Origin: Algoriphagus hitonicola
GTDB lineage: Bacteria > Bacteroidota > Bacteroidia > Cytophagales > Cyclobacteriaceae
Length of the DNA stretch: 64,000 bases
Direction of reading: 5' to 3'
Assembly (NCBI RefSeq): GCF_900113375.1
Contig: NZ_FOPC01000010.1
Coordinates: 101,559-165,558 of the forward strand
Position numbers and translations under genes: made by a program. This document shows, one piece after another, positions 9,483 to 19,758 of the stretch. Positions within the stretch are counted from its first letter, which is position 1; every line of letters starts with the position of its first letter. Below the pieces are notes generated by a model that searched no databases, was not told where the DNA came from, and saw only the letters and a program-made list of their open reading frames with translations.

Positions 9483-10073
9483 ATGGAGGAAAAGAAAAAA
9501 ATGGATTGGAAAAAAGAAATCAAGTCTTGGGGACTGATTCTCGCATTTTTTGCCTTTCTCTATTTCACCGGATTATTGCCCGTGGTCCAGGGAGCCATTC
9601 AGTCCGTCTTACTTTCCACAGGTTTGATCCAACCCAAACTGGAACGAGTGGATCTGACCGATCAAAATTTTGATTATTCAGGTCAGTTTCAGGATTTTGA
9701 TGGAAATCGAATAAATCTCTCCGATTATAAAGGTAAAACGGTCTTCATCAATCTGTGGGCCTCTTGGTGTGGCCCGTGTAGAGCTGAGATGCCGCATATT
9801 TCCGAACTCTATAAATCCTTGGAAGATGAGAAAGACATTGAATTTCTCATGATTGGATTGGATAATGACTTTGAGAAAAGCAAAGGTCTGATTGAATCCA
9901 AGACTTGGGCTTTCCCGGCCGTACATGCCAGCTTTGGGATTAATAAAAGTCTTCAAAGCGAATCGATTCCCACCACCTTAGTCGTCAATTCAGAGGGAAA
10001 AATCGTTTTTTATCAGGAAGGAATGAGCAATTTCAACACGGATGAATTTCGAGATTTTCTCATTTCCCAATAA
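9483..10073 (+). CDS. TlpA-like membrane-anchored thioredoxin
   Basis: Thiol-disulfide oxidoreductase, 196 residues. An N-terminal membrane anchor (about residues 16-38, WGLILAFFAFLYFTGLLPVV) is followed by a thioredoxin fold with the active site W-C96-G-P-C99. A cis-proline region SIPTTLVVN follows, and the central insertion typical of TlpA/ResA proteins is present. It probably acts on the periplasmic side in cytochrome maturation or envelope redox homeostasis. It stands alone: tex is divergent upstream and GH95 starts 90 bp downstream. The substrate is unknown. Confidence 0.9.
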   Translation: MEEKKKMDWKKEIKSWGLILAFFAFLYFTGLLPVVQGAIQSVLLSTGLIQPKLERVDLTDQNFDYSGQFQDFDGNRINLSDYKGKTVFINLWASWCGPCRAEMPHISELYKSLEDEKDIEFLMIGLDNDFEKSKGLIESKTWAFPAVHASFGINKSLQSESIPTTLVVNSEGKIVFYQEGMSNFNTDEFRDFLISQ

Positions 10074-10163
10074 ATCCAAATCCTGGTTTCGGCGCTTTTT
10101 TAATTTCGGTTTGCTGGCACAAAAGATTTGTAGTATTCTTCGGATGCAAACCCAATCTAGCCG

Positions 10164-12494
10164 ATGAAAAATGCTATTATCCTCTTAGGAGTCTTTATTG
10201 CTGTATTTTTTGATAGTCAAGCCCAGCAATCGAAATTGTGGTATCAGCAGGCCGCTGAAATATGGGAAGAGGCCTTACCGCTTGGAAATGGCCGATTAGG
10301 CGCCATGGTCTTTGGTATTCCGGGAAATGAACGAATCCAGTTGAATGAAGACTCTCTCTGGCCGGGAGGACCAAAAGATTGGGGGCTTGCCGAGGGAAGA
10401 CCGGAGGATTTGGCACAAATTAGAGCTTTCCTTATTGCCGGTGAGCATCAAAAAGCAGACTCACTGTTGGTTTTAAAATTCTCCAGAAAAGGAATTACCC
10501 GATCCCATCAGACGCTAGGCGACCTTTTTTTAGATTTCGAGTGGAAGGAGGTGAGCGATATTTACCGCGAGTTGGATTTAGAGCGGGCAGTGGCTTTTTC
10601 CAGGTTTGAAAGTGAGGGATATGAGGTAAGTCAGGAGGTTTTTTCTTCGTCCCCAGATCAAGCCTTGATTATCCGATTAATAACCAATCATCCCAAAGGA
10701 TTCCGGGGAAAAATCCGATTAAACAGACCCGAAGACGAAGGCGTACCCACTGCGGAGACCAAGGCCATTCATAATCAATTATTGGAAATGAATGGAGAAG
10801 TCACCCAGCGCGGAGGTCAAATTGATTCCAAGCCTGCTCCCATTTACCATGGAGTTCGTTTTCGCAGTATTTTACAAGTTGATGCGGATATTCCTTTAGA
10901 AAGCGAGGAGGAAAAACTTCTGGTTAATGGCGCCTCAGAAATCACGTTGAAATTGGTCACCGCTACCTCCTATTATCATCAAAATCATGAGCAGGTAGCC
11001 CAAAGTCAACTGGATCGAATCGCATTCAAAAGCTTTGGAGAATTGCTGTTTGCGCACGAAAAAGAATATAAGGCCTGGTTTGATCGAATGGATCTCCAAC
11101 TAGGGGAAAATAAGCAAGATGAAATCCCCACAGATCGTCGGATCCAGCTAGTAAAAGAAGGAAAAACCGATCTCTGGCTCGAAAAACTGCTTTTCGACTA
11201 TGGCCGATATTTGTTGATTTCCTCCAGTCGGCCGGGCACCAATCCAGCCAACCTCCAAGGACTTTGGAACCAACACATCGCCGCTCCCTGGAATGCGGAT
11301 TATCATTTGAATATCAATTTGCAAATGAATTATTGGCCGGCGGAAGTGACTGGCTTGAGTGAATTGCATATGCCGCTATTTGATTTCACAGATGAATTAA
11401 TCGAAAACGGAAAAGAAGTCGCACGGGTAAATTTCGGTATGCAAGGATCCGTTTTGCCGCATACCACCGATCTATGGAAAATCCCATTTTTACAGGCAGC
11501 TACAGCTTACTGGGGCAGTTGGATGGGTTCGGGTGCTTGGCTGGCCCGGCATTATTGGGAACACTATTTATTTACCGGCGATGAGGTTTTTCTTCGCGAG
11601 CGGGCACTTCCGGCAATCGAACAATTATGCCTTTTTTATGCAGACTGGCTGATGAAAGATCCACGGGATGGAAGCTGGGTATCGGCTCCTTCGACCTCTC
11701 CCGAAAATCAGTTTATCAATCCAAAAGGAATAAAATCAGCCTCCACCATGGGTGCTGCTATGGATCAACAATTAATTGAAGATATATTTACTATTTATCT
11801 TAAAATCAAAGATGTAAATCCTACTAAATCTGAACTAGGTAACCGAATAGAAAAGCTAATGCCTAGTTTGAGATCCGGCGTGATACTGGGAAAAGACGGG
11901 CGGATCCTAGAATGGGACAGAGAATATGAAGAGTCTGAAAAGGGACATCGCCACCTTTCCCATTTGTATGCCTTTCACCCTGCCAATCAAATCACTCCCA
12001 GCCAAACTCCCCCTCTAATGGAAGCGGTCAAAAAGACCTTGGATTTCCGACTTGCCAACGGTGGGGCTGGTACCGGTTGGTCCCGGGCATGGCTGATCAA
12101 TTTCTCGGCGAGACTTCTTGACGGGGAAGCTACCCACGATCACATTCAAAAACTCATCAGTCAGTCACTTTATCCCAACTTATTTGACGCTCATCCGCCT
12201 TTTCAGATTGACGGGAATTTTGGCTTTACAGCAGGGGTAGCCGAAATGCTCATTCAAAGTCATGAAGAGGGCATTATTCGAGTATTACCTGCTTTGCCTA
12301 AAGCTTGGAAAACGGGAAAAGTGCATGGTATCAAAGCAAGAGGGGGATTTACGCTAGATTTCGAATGGAAAGACGGAAAACTCAGCTGGTTAAAAATCCA
12401 TTCTTCACTGGGAAAACCGGTAACTGTATTTGCAGAAGGATCAGAAATGGAACTGAACTTAAAAGCGGGTGAAAAAATGGAATTTGAGTTTTAA
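10164..12494 (+). CDS. Glycoside hydrolase family 95 (alpha-L-fucosidase type)
   Basis: Exported GH95 enzyme, 776 residues with an N-terminal signal peptide ending near AQA/QQS. The N-terminal domain begins LWYQQAAEIWEEALPLGNGR as in the family. Catalytic-site features are N383 and N385 in YHLNINLQMNYW and an acidic cluster EWDREYEESEKGHRHLSHL, the region of the acid residue in GH95. GH95 enzymes cleave terminal alpha-1,2-fucose or, in some members, alpha-L-galactose, so the exact sugar is uncertain. No SusC/SusD pair is nearby; it is not in a classical polysaccharide utilisation locus. Confidence 0.92.
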   Translation: MKNAIILLGVFIAVFFDSQAQQSKLWYQQAAEIWEEALPLGNGRLGAMVFGIPGNERIQLNEDSLWPGGPKDWGLAEGRPEDLAQIRAFLIAGEHQKADSLLVLKFSRKGITRSHQTLGDLFLDFEWKEVSDIYRELDLERAVAFSRFESEGYEVSQEVFSSSPDQALIIRLITNHPKGFRGKIRLNRPEDEGVPTAETKAIHNQLLEMNGEVTQRGGQIDSKPAPIYHGVRFRSILQVDADIPLESEEEKLLVNGASEITLKLVTATSYYHQNHEQVAQSQLDRIAFKSFGELLFAHEKEYKAWFDRMDLQLGENKQDEIPTDRRIQLVKEGKTDLWLEKLLFDYGRYLLISSSRPGTNPANLQGLWNQHIAAPWNADYHLNINLQMNYWPAEVTGLSELHMPLFDFTDELIENGKEVARVNFGMQGSVLPHTTDLWKIPFLQAATAYWGSWMGSGAWLARHYWEHYLFTGDEVFLRERALPAIEQLCLFYADWLMKDPRDGSWVSAPSTSPENQFINPKGIKSASTMGAAMDQQLIEDIFTIYLKIKDVNPTKSELGNRIEKLMPSLRSGVILGKDGRILEWDREYEESEKGHRHLSHLYAFHPANQITPSQTPPLMEAVKKTLDFRLANGGAGTGWSRAWLINFSARLLDGEATHDHIQKLISQSLYPNLFDAHPPFQIDGNFGFTAGVAEMLIQSHEEGIIRVLPALPKAWKTGKVHGIKARGGFTLDFEWKDGKLSWLKIHSSLGKPVTVFAEGSEMELNLKAGEKMEFEF

Positions 12495-12699
12495 CTGGGA
12501 AAAGCCAGATTATTAGCCATTGATAATCATTAAATTAAAAATCCACTTTGAAAAACCCCTCGCATTGATTTTGGAATAAAACCAATTAATCAGAATTTTT
12601 TTACATTTTGCCTTTTCAAGTTGACAATCAAGTAGCATTGGAATATACTCGGAAACACTTCACCATGTCAGTCCATTCTTAAATCAAATTCACCCAGAC

Positions 12700-13830
12700 A
12701 TGAAGAGGTTTATCATTTCAGCAGTCCTTCTATTGATTTTTATTTGGCTTATCTGGTCAAACACCGGAAGAGGTTATCCCCTTCCTCCCCCTGAAATGTA
12801 CTTGGATTTGGTTCAGGAGTTGAATCCTTCGGATACCTTGAATCGAAATATTCTGGGTATTCAGCCCTATATGGAAACCCGTGATTATCTCAATCAAGAT
12901 GTATTTTATTCCAAATTGAACGGATATTTAACAGCAGCCGATCAGGAGGGATTAGTCAAGCGAAATTCACTCATTTTATTCCCAGAATACATCGGTACCT
13001 GGTTGGTGATATCCGGAGAAAAACATGCAATCGCCGAAAAGGAGAAATTGGAAGATGCCATGTCCACCCTGATTATTTCCAATTTGGTGGATTTTGGATT
13101 GAGCTATTTCAAGGCTAGGGAAGAAAATCGAAAGATGGGCGCCCTTTTCCGAATGAAATCCAGTAAAATGGCCCGGGAATACTACTATGCCTTCAGCCGA
13201 ATGGCCCAAGAGCAAAAATGCTATATCGCTGCAGGATCCATCATTTTGCCGGGTCCCGGTGTCGCGGATGGGGAATTGATCATAGACAATTCCAAACCCC
13301 TTTATAATGCCTCCTTTATTTTCGGACCTGATGGCAAAATAATAGGACAGCCCGTGCTCAAAGCTTTTCCAATCGAATCAGAAAAATCATTTTTAGGCTC
13401 TGCCACTACAGATGATTTTCCCATTTTCAACCTTCCCATGGGAAAAACCTCCCTGTTAATTTGTGCTGACAGCTGGTATCCTGAATTCTTCCAGCTAATG
13501 GATGAAGAAGAAGTCGAAATTGTCCTCGTTCCCTCTTTTTTGGCCGAAGATAGAGGAATGGACCGCCTATGGATGGGTTATACCGGGGCATCTGCTCCTG
13601 TCGGCACTGACTTAAATGACATTGAAAAAATCAGCGAATGGGAAGCATGGAATAAATATGCCCTACCCGCTAAAATCAACAATACCAAAGCTAAAGTGGC
13701 GCTGAATGTATTTTTGAGGGGAAATCTATGGGATTTGGGTTCGGACGGGCAGGCCATGGCCTATTTCAACGGGCAGCATTTGGATGCTCAGAAAGCCGAA
13801 CGGGCAGGAATTTGGTCTTTGAATTTTTAG
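12700..13830 (+). CDS. Membrane-anchored nitrilase-superfamily (carbon-nitrogen hydrolase) protein
   Basis: 376 residues with one N-terminal hydrophobic segment (residues 3-20). This is followed by a carbon-nitrogen hydrolase fold with the Glu-Lys-Cys triad: E96 in LFPEYIGTW, K221 in PVLKAFPI and C255 in LICADSWYP. The triad is complete, so an amidase or N-acyl-transfer activity outside the membrane is likely. The substrate cannot be told, and I do not call it Lnt because the polytopic domain is absent. It follows GH95 by 205 bp in the same orientation. Confidence 0.82.
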   Translation: MKRFIISAVLLLIFIWLIWSNTGRGYPLPPPEMYLDLVQELNPSDTLNRNILGIQPYMETRDYLNQDVFYSKLNGYLTAADQEGLVKRNSLILFPEYIGTWLVISGEKHAIAEKEKLEDAMSTLIISNLVDFGLSYFKAREENRKMGALFRMKSSKMAREYYYAFSRMAQEQKCYIAAGSIILPGPGVADGELIIDNSKPLYNASFIFGPDGKIIGQPVLKAFPIESEKSFLGSATTDDFPIFNLPMGKTSLLICADSWYPEFFQLMDEEEVEIVLVPSFLAEDRGMDRLWMGYTGASAPVGTDLNDIEKISEWEAWNKYALPAKINNTKAKVALNVFLRGNLWDLGSDGQAMAYFNGQHLDAQKAERAGIWSLNF

Positions 13831-13983
13831 GAAAAAACAATCCTTGTCCAATTAATTTCAAAACTTCGCTTTCATATTAATTACAAATCAACGCGACATT
13901 AGCTTTTGGTTAATTTTTAAAAGTCAGCCTATCTCTTTTTAATTCCACCCAAAAAATGGGTATTTTTCAGAAAAGACAAACTC

Positions 13984-15549
13984 ATGAAATCTATCCTGTC
14001 CCTATCCCTGATTTTTCTTTTCACTTTTCAAGTACTTGCCCAGAAGCCACGAGTGTACAAAGCGCCCCAGTTTGGTCAGGACTGGAGTAAACCTTCCGAA
14101 CACCCTGACCGAATAGTATTGACTTTTGGTCAAAATGCCACGGAAGAAATTCGAATCAACTGGAGAACAGACAGTACCATTACAGAAGCCTACGCAGAAA
14201 TAGCCATTGCCACTGCCGCACCCAAGTTTTGGAGAAATGCGATAAGCCAAAAAGCAAAAACCGAAAGGTTCAACGCACTTGATGTCCCCCGAGCAGAGGT
14301 TTTAGCCAACTACCACAGTGTACAATTCGATGAACTCCAACCGGCAACGACCTATGCTTATCGCGTGGGAGATGGAGATCGCTGGTCAGAATGGTTTCAG
14401 TTCAACACTCCGGATTCGGACCCGGAAGCTAAATTCTCCTTTCTCTACGTAGGAGATGCGCAAAACTTCATTCTTGAACTTTGGTCAAGACTCATTCGAG
14501 AAGGCTATCGCAAAGCACCCAATGCCGATTTTATCATCCATGCAGGTGATTTGATTAACTATGCCCACCGTGAACAAGAATGGCACGAATGGTTTACCGC
14601 AGGAGGTTTTATCCATAGTATGCTACCGACTTTAGCTGTACCAGGAAATCATGAATATAACTACCTCAACGACCAGGATCGAATAGATCGAAAACGTAGT
14701 CTATCCGCACAGTGGAAACCTCAATTCAGTTTTCCCGAAAATGGACCGGAGGGATTGGAAGAAACGGTTTATTTCATCGATTATCCCCAGGTGAAATTTA
14801 TTTTTCTGGATAGCAATCGAGAGCATGAGGTTCAGGCCGAATGGTTGAAATCGGTGCTTGCGCAAAATGATAAAAAATGGACCATTGTCAGCTACCATCA
14901 CCCCTTGTTTTCAGCCTCTGCAGGACGCGATAATGAAGATTTGCGCAAACTTTGGAAACCGATTTTTGATGAATATTCAGTGGATTTAGCCCTTCAGGGC
15001 CATGATCACAGCTATGCCAGAGGGCGGGTAGCTCCCGGTGAAAATGTACTCAATGGACTTAATATGCGAGATCAGACCGGAACCGTTTACGTGGTATCCG
15101 TCAGTGGGGGCAAAATGTACGGACTACGCCCCAATGGCTGGGAAGACCTGGAAGCGGAACGGGATCGAGCAGCGGAAAACACCCAGCTTTTTCAGGTGAT
15201 TTCAGTGGAAGGAAACAAGCTCCAGTTTGAAGCTTATACGGCTATCGGAGAGCTTTATGATGCATTTGAATTGATCAAATCTGAGGATGGCCGCAATCAA
15301 TTCGTGGAGAAAAAGGGAGAACTCGGTCCGGAATTTCGATTTGAAAACACCATACCATATGAAGATCAGCTACCGGAAGAAATCGCCTCAAGCTTGCTCA
15401 AAAAATACCCAGGATATCAATTGGGAAGAGTAAGTTTCATAGAGGACAAAAATGGATTCCGGTATCAAGTCCGCTTACAAAAAGACGAAGATGAGAAAGA
15501 GGTAATTTTGGACAAAACAGGTCAAGAAGTCGACAAGCTGACAAATTGA
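13984..15549 (+). CDS. Secreted purple-acid-phosphatase-like metallophosphoesterase
   Basis: 521 residues: signal peptide (cleavage near LAQ/KPR), an N-terminal fibronectin-like PAP domain (about residues 40-140), then a calcineurin-like phosphoesterase domain. Metal motifs in order: YVGDAQ, HAGDLINY, PGNHEYN, YHHPLFS and GHDHSYARG. These supply the two-metal ligands of the family. A C-terminal extension of about 130 residues is rich in charged residues. It probably releases phosphate from organic esters in the periplasm or outside. It stands 60 bp upstream of the LacI regulator, in the same orientation. Confidence 0.9.
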   Translation: MKSILSLSLIFLFTFQVLAQKPRVYKAPQFGQDWSKPSEHPDRIVLTFGQNATEEIRINWRTDSTITEAYAEIAIATAAPKFWRNAISQKAKTERFNALDVPRAEVLANYHSVQFDELQPATTYAYRVGDGDRWSEWFQFNTPDSDPEAKFSFLYVGDAQNFILELWSRLIREGYRKAPNADFIIHAGDLINYAHREQEWHEWFTAGGFIHSMLPTLAVPGNHEYNYLNDQDRIDRKRSLSAQWKPQFSFPENGPEGLEETVYFIDYPQVKFIFLDSNREHEVQAEWLKSVLAQNDKKWTIVSYHHPLFSASAGRDNEDLRKLWKPIFDEYSVDLALQGHDHSYARGRVAPGENVLNGLNMRDQTGTVYVVSVSGGKMYGLRPNGWEDLEAERDRAAENTQLFQVISVEGNKLQFEAYTAIGELYDAFELIKSEDGRNQFVEKKGELGPEFRFENTIPYEDQLPEEIASSLLKKYPGYQLGRVSFIEDKNGFRYQVRLQKDEDEKEVILDKTGQEVDKLTN

Positions 15550-15559
15550 TCAATTCTTT

Positions 15560-15609
15560 GGATTTTGGGTAGAATCTGACTTATATTCAATCCAATAGAC
15601 CCAAAATCC
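15560..15609. promoter_or_regulatory. Inverted repeat in the leader of the LacI gene
   Basis: Arms GGATTTTGGGT (15560-15570) and ACCCAAAATCC (15599-15609) are exact inverse complements separated by 28 bp. The right arm ends immediately before the ATG of the regulator. It could be an operator or a leader hairpin that hides the start codon. It does not resemble the 23333-23374 palindrome. Confidence 0.5.
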
Positions 15610-16632
15610 ATGTCAGACAAACGCCGCATTACCCTTAAAGACATTGCCCGGGAATTGGGTATTTCTGTTTCCACTGCTTCACGGGCACTCAATTCTTATT
15701 CTGGAATTTCGGCGGACACCATTAAATTGGTGAAGGATTACGCGGAAAAACACCATTACGTTCCAAATTCGATTGCTGTAAACTTTCGGAAAAACAAAAC
15801 GCAGACCATCGGGATGATCGTCCCTGAATTGGTGCACCCTTTTTTTTCGGCAGTGATTAGTGGCGCTATTAGTCGGGCAAATGCCGCAGGTTACCGCTTA
15901 CTGATTAGTCAAACTGACGAGAAAGCAAAAAATGAAATCCTTGCCTGCCAAAGTATGATAGGTGGTAATGTAGATGGTCTGCTGATTTCCATTGCCAATG
16001 AAACCACCAATATTGATCATATTCAGGAGTTTTTGGATGAAGGCAAACCAGTAATCCAGTTTGATAAGTTTTCAGAACTGCTTGACACGCCCAAAGTGAT
16101 TACCGATGATTTCGAAAGTGCCTATTCAGCTGTCAAACATCTTATAGATCAAGGGTATCGAAAAATCGCGCATATCAATGGCTTGATGGCTGTACAGAAT
16201 TCCATCGACCGATTCAAGGGATACAAAAAAGCCCTGGAAGATCATGGTCTAGAATACCGGGAAGAATGGGTACCGCATTGCAAATCAATCAGTGAAGGAG
16301 AAGGGCTTGAATTTGCAAAGCAATTGATGAATTTACCCCAGCGGCCGGATGCGATTTTTTGTATTACCGACTTGGTTGCATTGGGTGTCATGAATTACCT
16401 CAAAAGCGCAGGAATCAAGGTGCCGGAGCAAGTAGGCGTGATGGGATTCAGCAACTGGAAAATTTCCGAAGTGATGTGCCCGAGCCTCAGCACAGTCGAT
16501 CAGCATGGCTTTAAAATTGGTGCAAAATCGGCGGAAATTCTGCTCAATTTGCTAAAAGAAAACTCCCAAGGAAATCATGAGACTTACAAAATTGAAACGG
16601 ATTTAATTATTCGTGAATCTACTTTAAAATAA
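15610..16632 (+). CDS. LacI family transcriptional regulator
   Basis: 340 residues. The N-terminal helix-turn-helix and hinge (ITLKDIARELGISVSTASRA) are followed by a periplasmic-binding-like effector domain beginning IGMIVPELVHPFFSAVI and ending with the usual GVMGFSNWKISE and STVDQ blocks. Likely a sugar-responsive repressor. The nearest sugar genes are the amylosucrase and transporter at 19.8-23.2 kb; a palindrome upstream of the transporter has LacI-type half sites. The link is inference. Confidence 0.94.
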   Translation: MSDKRRITLKDIARELGISVSTASRALNSYSGISADTIKLVKDYAEKHHYVPNSIAVNFRKNKTQTIGMIVPELVHPFFSAVISGAISRANAAGYRLLISQTDEKAKNEILACQSMIGGNVDGLLISIANETTNIDHIQEFLDEGKPVIQFDKFSELLDTPKVITDDFESAYSAVKHLIDQGYRKIAHINGLMAVQNSIDRFKGYKKALEDHGLEYREEWVPHCKSISEGEGLEFAKQLMNLPQRPDAIFCITDLVALGVMNYLKSAGIKVPEQVGVMGFSNWKISEVMCPSLSTVDQHGFKIGAKSAEILLNLLKENSQGNHETYKIETDLIIRESTLK

Positions 16633-16826
16633 ACCCTTCCTCTGATCACGAGTGATTTATAACCTTATTGATTCCCGCCTAGTAAAAAGGACTTTCAATA
16701 ATTTTGGTTTGACAGGTACATTGTGAAGAATTTCATCATCCTATTTTATTTCTTTAGAAGAATTCCCTTAACTTCTAATCTTCAATCCCAAAATACGAAC
16801 ACTTACCACCACCAATCATCTCCAAT

Positions 16827-19601
16827 ATGAAATCATCCATTTTTAAAGGATTGTTTCTTCTGTTAGTTGGCTTTCAGTCAGCTCAAGCACAAGAAATAGA
16901 CGAAACCTACAACTCCAAAATCAGAGAGTTTACCACCGATCCAAGATTCCTTCCACAATCAGTCCTGAATGTGGAAAAACATCCGGAAATCCCCTCCCCT
17001 CTGGAGCATTTTGGCGAAATAATAGGTGCGCCAAAAATCATGCATAGCACAGCGGAGATTTATGAGTATTATAAAATTTTGGCGGATAAATCCCCCTTTC
17101 TAAGTATCCGGCAAGTCGAAACTTCTGAAGAAGGAAGGCCGATATTTTTGGTGATTATTGGCGATGAGGACAGCAATCAGCGCCTGGATCATTACCAATC
17201 CCAAATGAATAAGCTTGCCGATCCGAGAATTACTGACGCTGCCCAAGCGAAGGACATCATTGCTGACACCAAACCTTTTTATTACCTCAACGGAGGCATG
17301 CATTCCACTGAGATGGGTTCACCGGAAATGCTGATGGAACTAGCCTATCGAATGGTGAGTAGCTCAGATCCCGCTATTGTCAATATCCGGGAAAACCTAA
17401 TCCTATTGATCAATCCGGTTTCCGAGCCTGATGGCAGAGACAAGCAAGTGGATTGGTATCATCGATATACCAAAGAAATCAGTGAGTGGGAAAATGATTT
17501 TCCAAAATCCCCTCCTTACTGGGGCAAGTATGTCTTTCATGACAATAACCGGGACGGGCTTCAGGTTTCGCAGGCAATCACCAAAGGGATCTTCAAGATC
17601 TTTTTTGATTGGCATCCCATCGTTATGCTGGATTTGCATGAGTCTGTTCCTTTGCTTTACATCTCTACAGGAACCGGTCCCTACAATGAGCAGGTGGATC
17701 CGATTACCATAGGAGAATGGCAGATCATGGCCAATAGTGACATTGCAAGTTTGGCTGCTCAGGGAATGCCTGGCGCATTTACTTGGGCATTTTATGACGG
17801 TTGGTGGCCGGGTTATGGAATCTGGGTAGCCAATAACCATAATTCCAATGGACGCTTTTACGAGACATTTGGTAACGCAGGCGCCAACACCTACTTAAGG
17901 GATCTTTCCAAGCAATCCTATGCAGGAGACCCAGCTACCACCCGTGAATGGTACCGTCCAGATCCGCCTACAGAAAAAGTCTATTGGTCTGCCCGAAATA
18001 ATGTCAATTACATGCAAGCGGGAGTATTGGCATCCCTCACCTACGCTGCGCATAATGGAGAGCAATTACTCAAAAACTTCTATCAAAAAGGAGTCAATTC
18101 CATCCAAAAAGGGAAGAGCGAAAGTCCCAAGGCTTTTATCATTCCGTCTGGACAAAAAGATCCTGTGATGGCTGCCTATTTGGTCAATCAGCTTCGAGCC
18201 CAGCGGATCGAAGTGCATCAGGCTACTGAGGGAGAAAATGAAGGAGATTATGTAGTCCTTCTTGATCAACCTTATCGCAATCTTGCGGTGAATTTACTTA
18301 CCGAACAAAATTATCCTAAGGATGCGAAATTTCCACCCTATGATGATATTGCCTGGACTTTGGGCTATTTATACGGGGTCAAAGTCGAGAAAACAGACAG
18401 CCTAGTCTATGAGTCAAACCAACTGAAACTCCTAAACGAGGATGCCAAATACACTGGGAAAACAGTTGGAAATGGAAACGGATATTTCCTTAACTATCAG
18501 GCTCAGAACACCGTTTTACCTGCGCTATATTGGATGAAAGAGCAAAATAAAAATTTCGAGGCTTTAATTTTAGAAGAGGAATTTATTGTTGGAAATGATA
18601 CTCTAGCGAAGGGCTCCATTTATTTTGAGGGGATAAATTCAAGCCTAGCTAAAAGTCTCAACGAAAACTATGGCTTGGATTTGATTAGAGGCAGCGAAAA
18701 ACCGCAAAGTGATCAGGGTCATAAGATGAATCTTCCACGGATTGCCATTTACCATACCTGGTTCAATACACAGGATGAAGGCTGGTCCCGCTATACATTT
18801 GAGCAACGCGGAATCCCATATACATCCATAGATAAAGATGATCTGAAAAACGGAAATCTTAGAGCCAACTTTGACGTAATCTTGGTGCCCAGATCAAGAG
18901 GAAATGCTTCTACGTTTATTCATGGTGTCACTACTGAATTTGGACCTATAGCTTATACCAAAACAGAAGAATATTCCTCGCATGGATTTCCAGATAGTAG
19001 CGAGGATATCACCGGTGGACCTGGATTTATGGGCATGGATAATCTAAAGAAGTTTGCCGAAGACGGAGGGATGATTATCACATTGGATAATTCTACCGCA
19101 ATGGTAGCCGAGACAGGAATTACCAGAAAACTCAGTCCTTATTCAGCCAGTGGCTTGTTTCATCCCGGTTCTGTAGTGACAGTAAAAGCCAAAAATTCGT
19201 CCAGTCCACTGCTCTATGGATACCCGGAAATCTTCTCGATTTTCCGTGGAAATGGTCCTCTTTACCAAGTTGATTTAAAAAATCGGGACATGATGGTATT
19301 GCAATATGGTACGAAGGGATTGAAAGACGAAACACCTTATGACGGGCCGATTATGGGAATGCCGGATAAAAAGAAGGAGGAAACCAAGGAACAAGAATCT
19401 ACCGAAAAGTCACCTCCTTATGTAAGATCAGGAATGGTCAGAAATGAACAAAATATTATCGGACATGGTACACTGTTTAATGTGCCCGTTGGAAAGGGAA
19501 GAATCATCGCCTTTACCTTTGATCCACTTCATCGATATCTAAATCACCATGACGCTCCATTGGTTTGGAATGCCTTGATTAATTGGGATGATATGGATTA
19601 A
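16827..19601 (+). CDS. Secreted M14 family zinc carboxypeptidase-like protein
   Basis: 924 residues with a signal peptide (cleavage near AQAQ). The M14 domain (about residues 70-430) has the zinc ligands H159 and E162 in GGMHSTEMGSPE and a candidate third ligand H271 in MLDLHESVP. A large C-terminal region (about residues 450-924) has alpha/beta character with a glutamine-amidotransferase-like flavour (RIAIYHTWF, then GPGFMGMDNLKKFAEDGG), as in long Bacteroidota M14 proteins. Probably a periplasmic or outer-membrane-associated peptidase. The specificity is unknown. Confidence 0.88.
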   Translation: MKSSIFKGLFLLLVGFQSAQAQEIDETYNSKIREFTTDPRFLPQSVLNVEKHPEIPSPLEHFGEIIGAPKIMHSTAEIYEYYKILADKSPFLSIRQVETSEEGRPIFLVIIGDEDSNQRLDHYQSQMNKLADPRITDAAQAKDIIADTKPFYYLNGGMHSTEMGSPEMLMELAYRMVSSSDPAIVNIRENLILLINPVSEPDGRDKQVDWYHRYTKEISEWENDFPKSPPYWGKYVFHDNNRDGLQVSQAITKGIFKIFFDWHPIVMLDLHESVPLLYISTGTGPYNEQVDPITIGEWQIMANSDIASLAAQGMPGAFTWAFYDGWWPGYGIWVANNHNSNGRFYETFGNAGANTYLRDLSKQSYAGDPATTREWYRPDPPTEKVYWSARNNVNYMQAGVLASLTYAAHNGEQLLKNFYQKGVNSIQKGKSESPKAFIIPSGQKDPVMAAYLVNQLRAQRIEVHQATEGENEGDYVVLLDQPYRNLAVNLLTEQNYPKDAKFPPYDDIAWTLGYLYGVKVEKTDSLVYESNQLKLLNEDAKYTGKTVGNGNGYFLNYQAQNTVLPALYWMKEQNKNFEALILEEEFIVGNDTLAKGSIYFEGINSSLAKSLNENYGLDLIRGSEKPQSDQGHKMNLPRIAIYHTWFNTQDEGWSRYTFEQRGIPYTSIDKDDLKNGNLRANFDVILVPRSRGNASTFIHGVTTEFGPIAYTKTEEYSSHGFPDSSEDITGGPGFMGMDNLKKFAEDGGMIITLDNSTAMVAETGITRKLSPYSASGLFHPGSVVTVKAKNSSSPLLYGYPEIFSIFRGNGPLYQVDLKNRDMMVLQYGTKGLKDETPYDGPIMGMPDKKKEETKEQESTEKSPPYVRSGMVRNEQNIIGHGTLFNVPVGKGRIIAFTFDPLHRYLNHHDAPLVWNALINWDDMD

Positions 19602-19626
19602 GGATTCAAAACTGAAAAAAGGAATT

Positions 19627-19680
19627 AAAAAGCTGGATGACTATTGGACTAAGCTCTCAATATAGTCATTCAGCTTTTTT
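19627..19680. terminator. Terminator between the M14 gene and the amylosucrase gene
   Basis: A 17-bp stem AAAAGCTGGATGACTAT (19627-19643) / ATAGTCATTCAGCTTTT (19662-19678) with one G-T wobble, followed by further T. It serves the plus-strand M14 gene and may also stop minus-strand transcripts from the amylosucrase side. Confidence 0.85.
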
Positions 19681-19758
19681 GCATAAATAACTACACACTA
19701 AAAACAAGCAGCCGCCCAAGCCGCTCCAAATTCGTCCAGATTTACAAAAAAATCAGCA

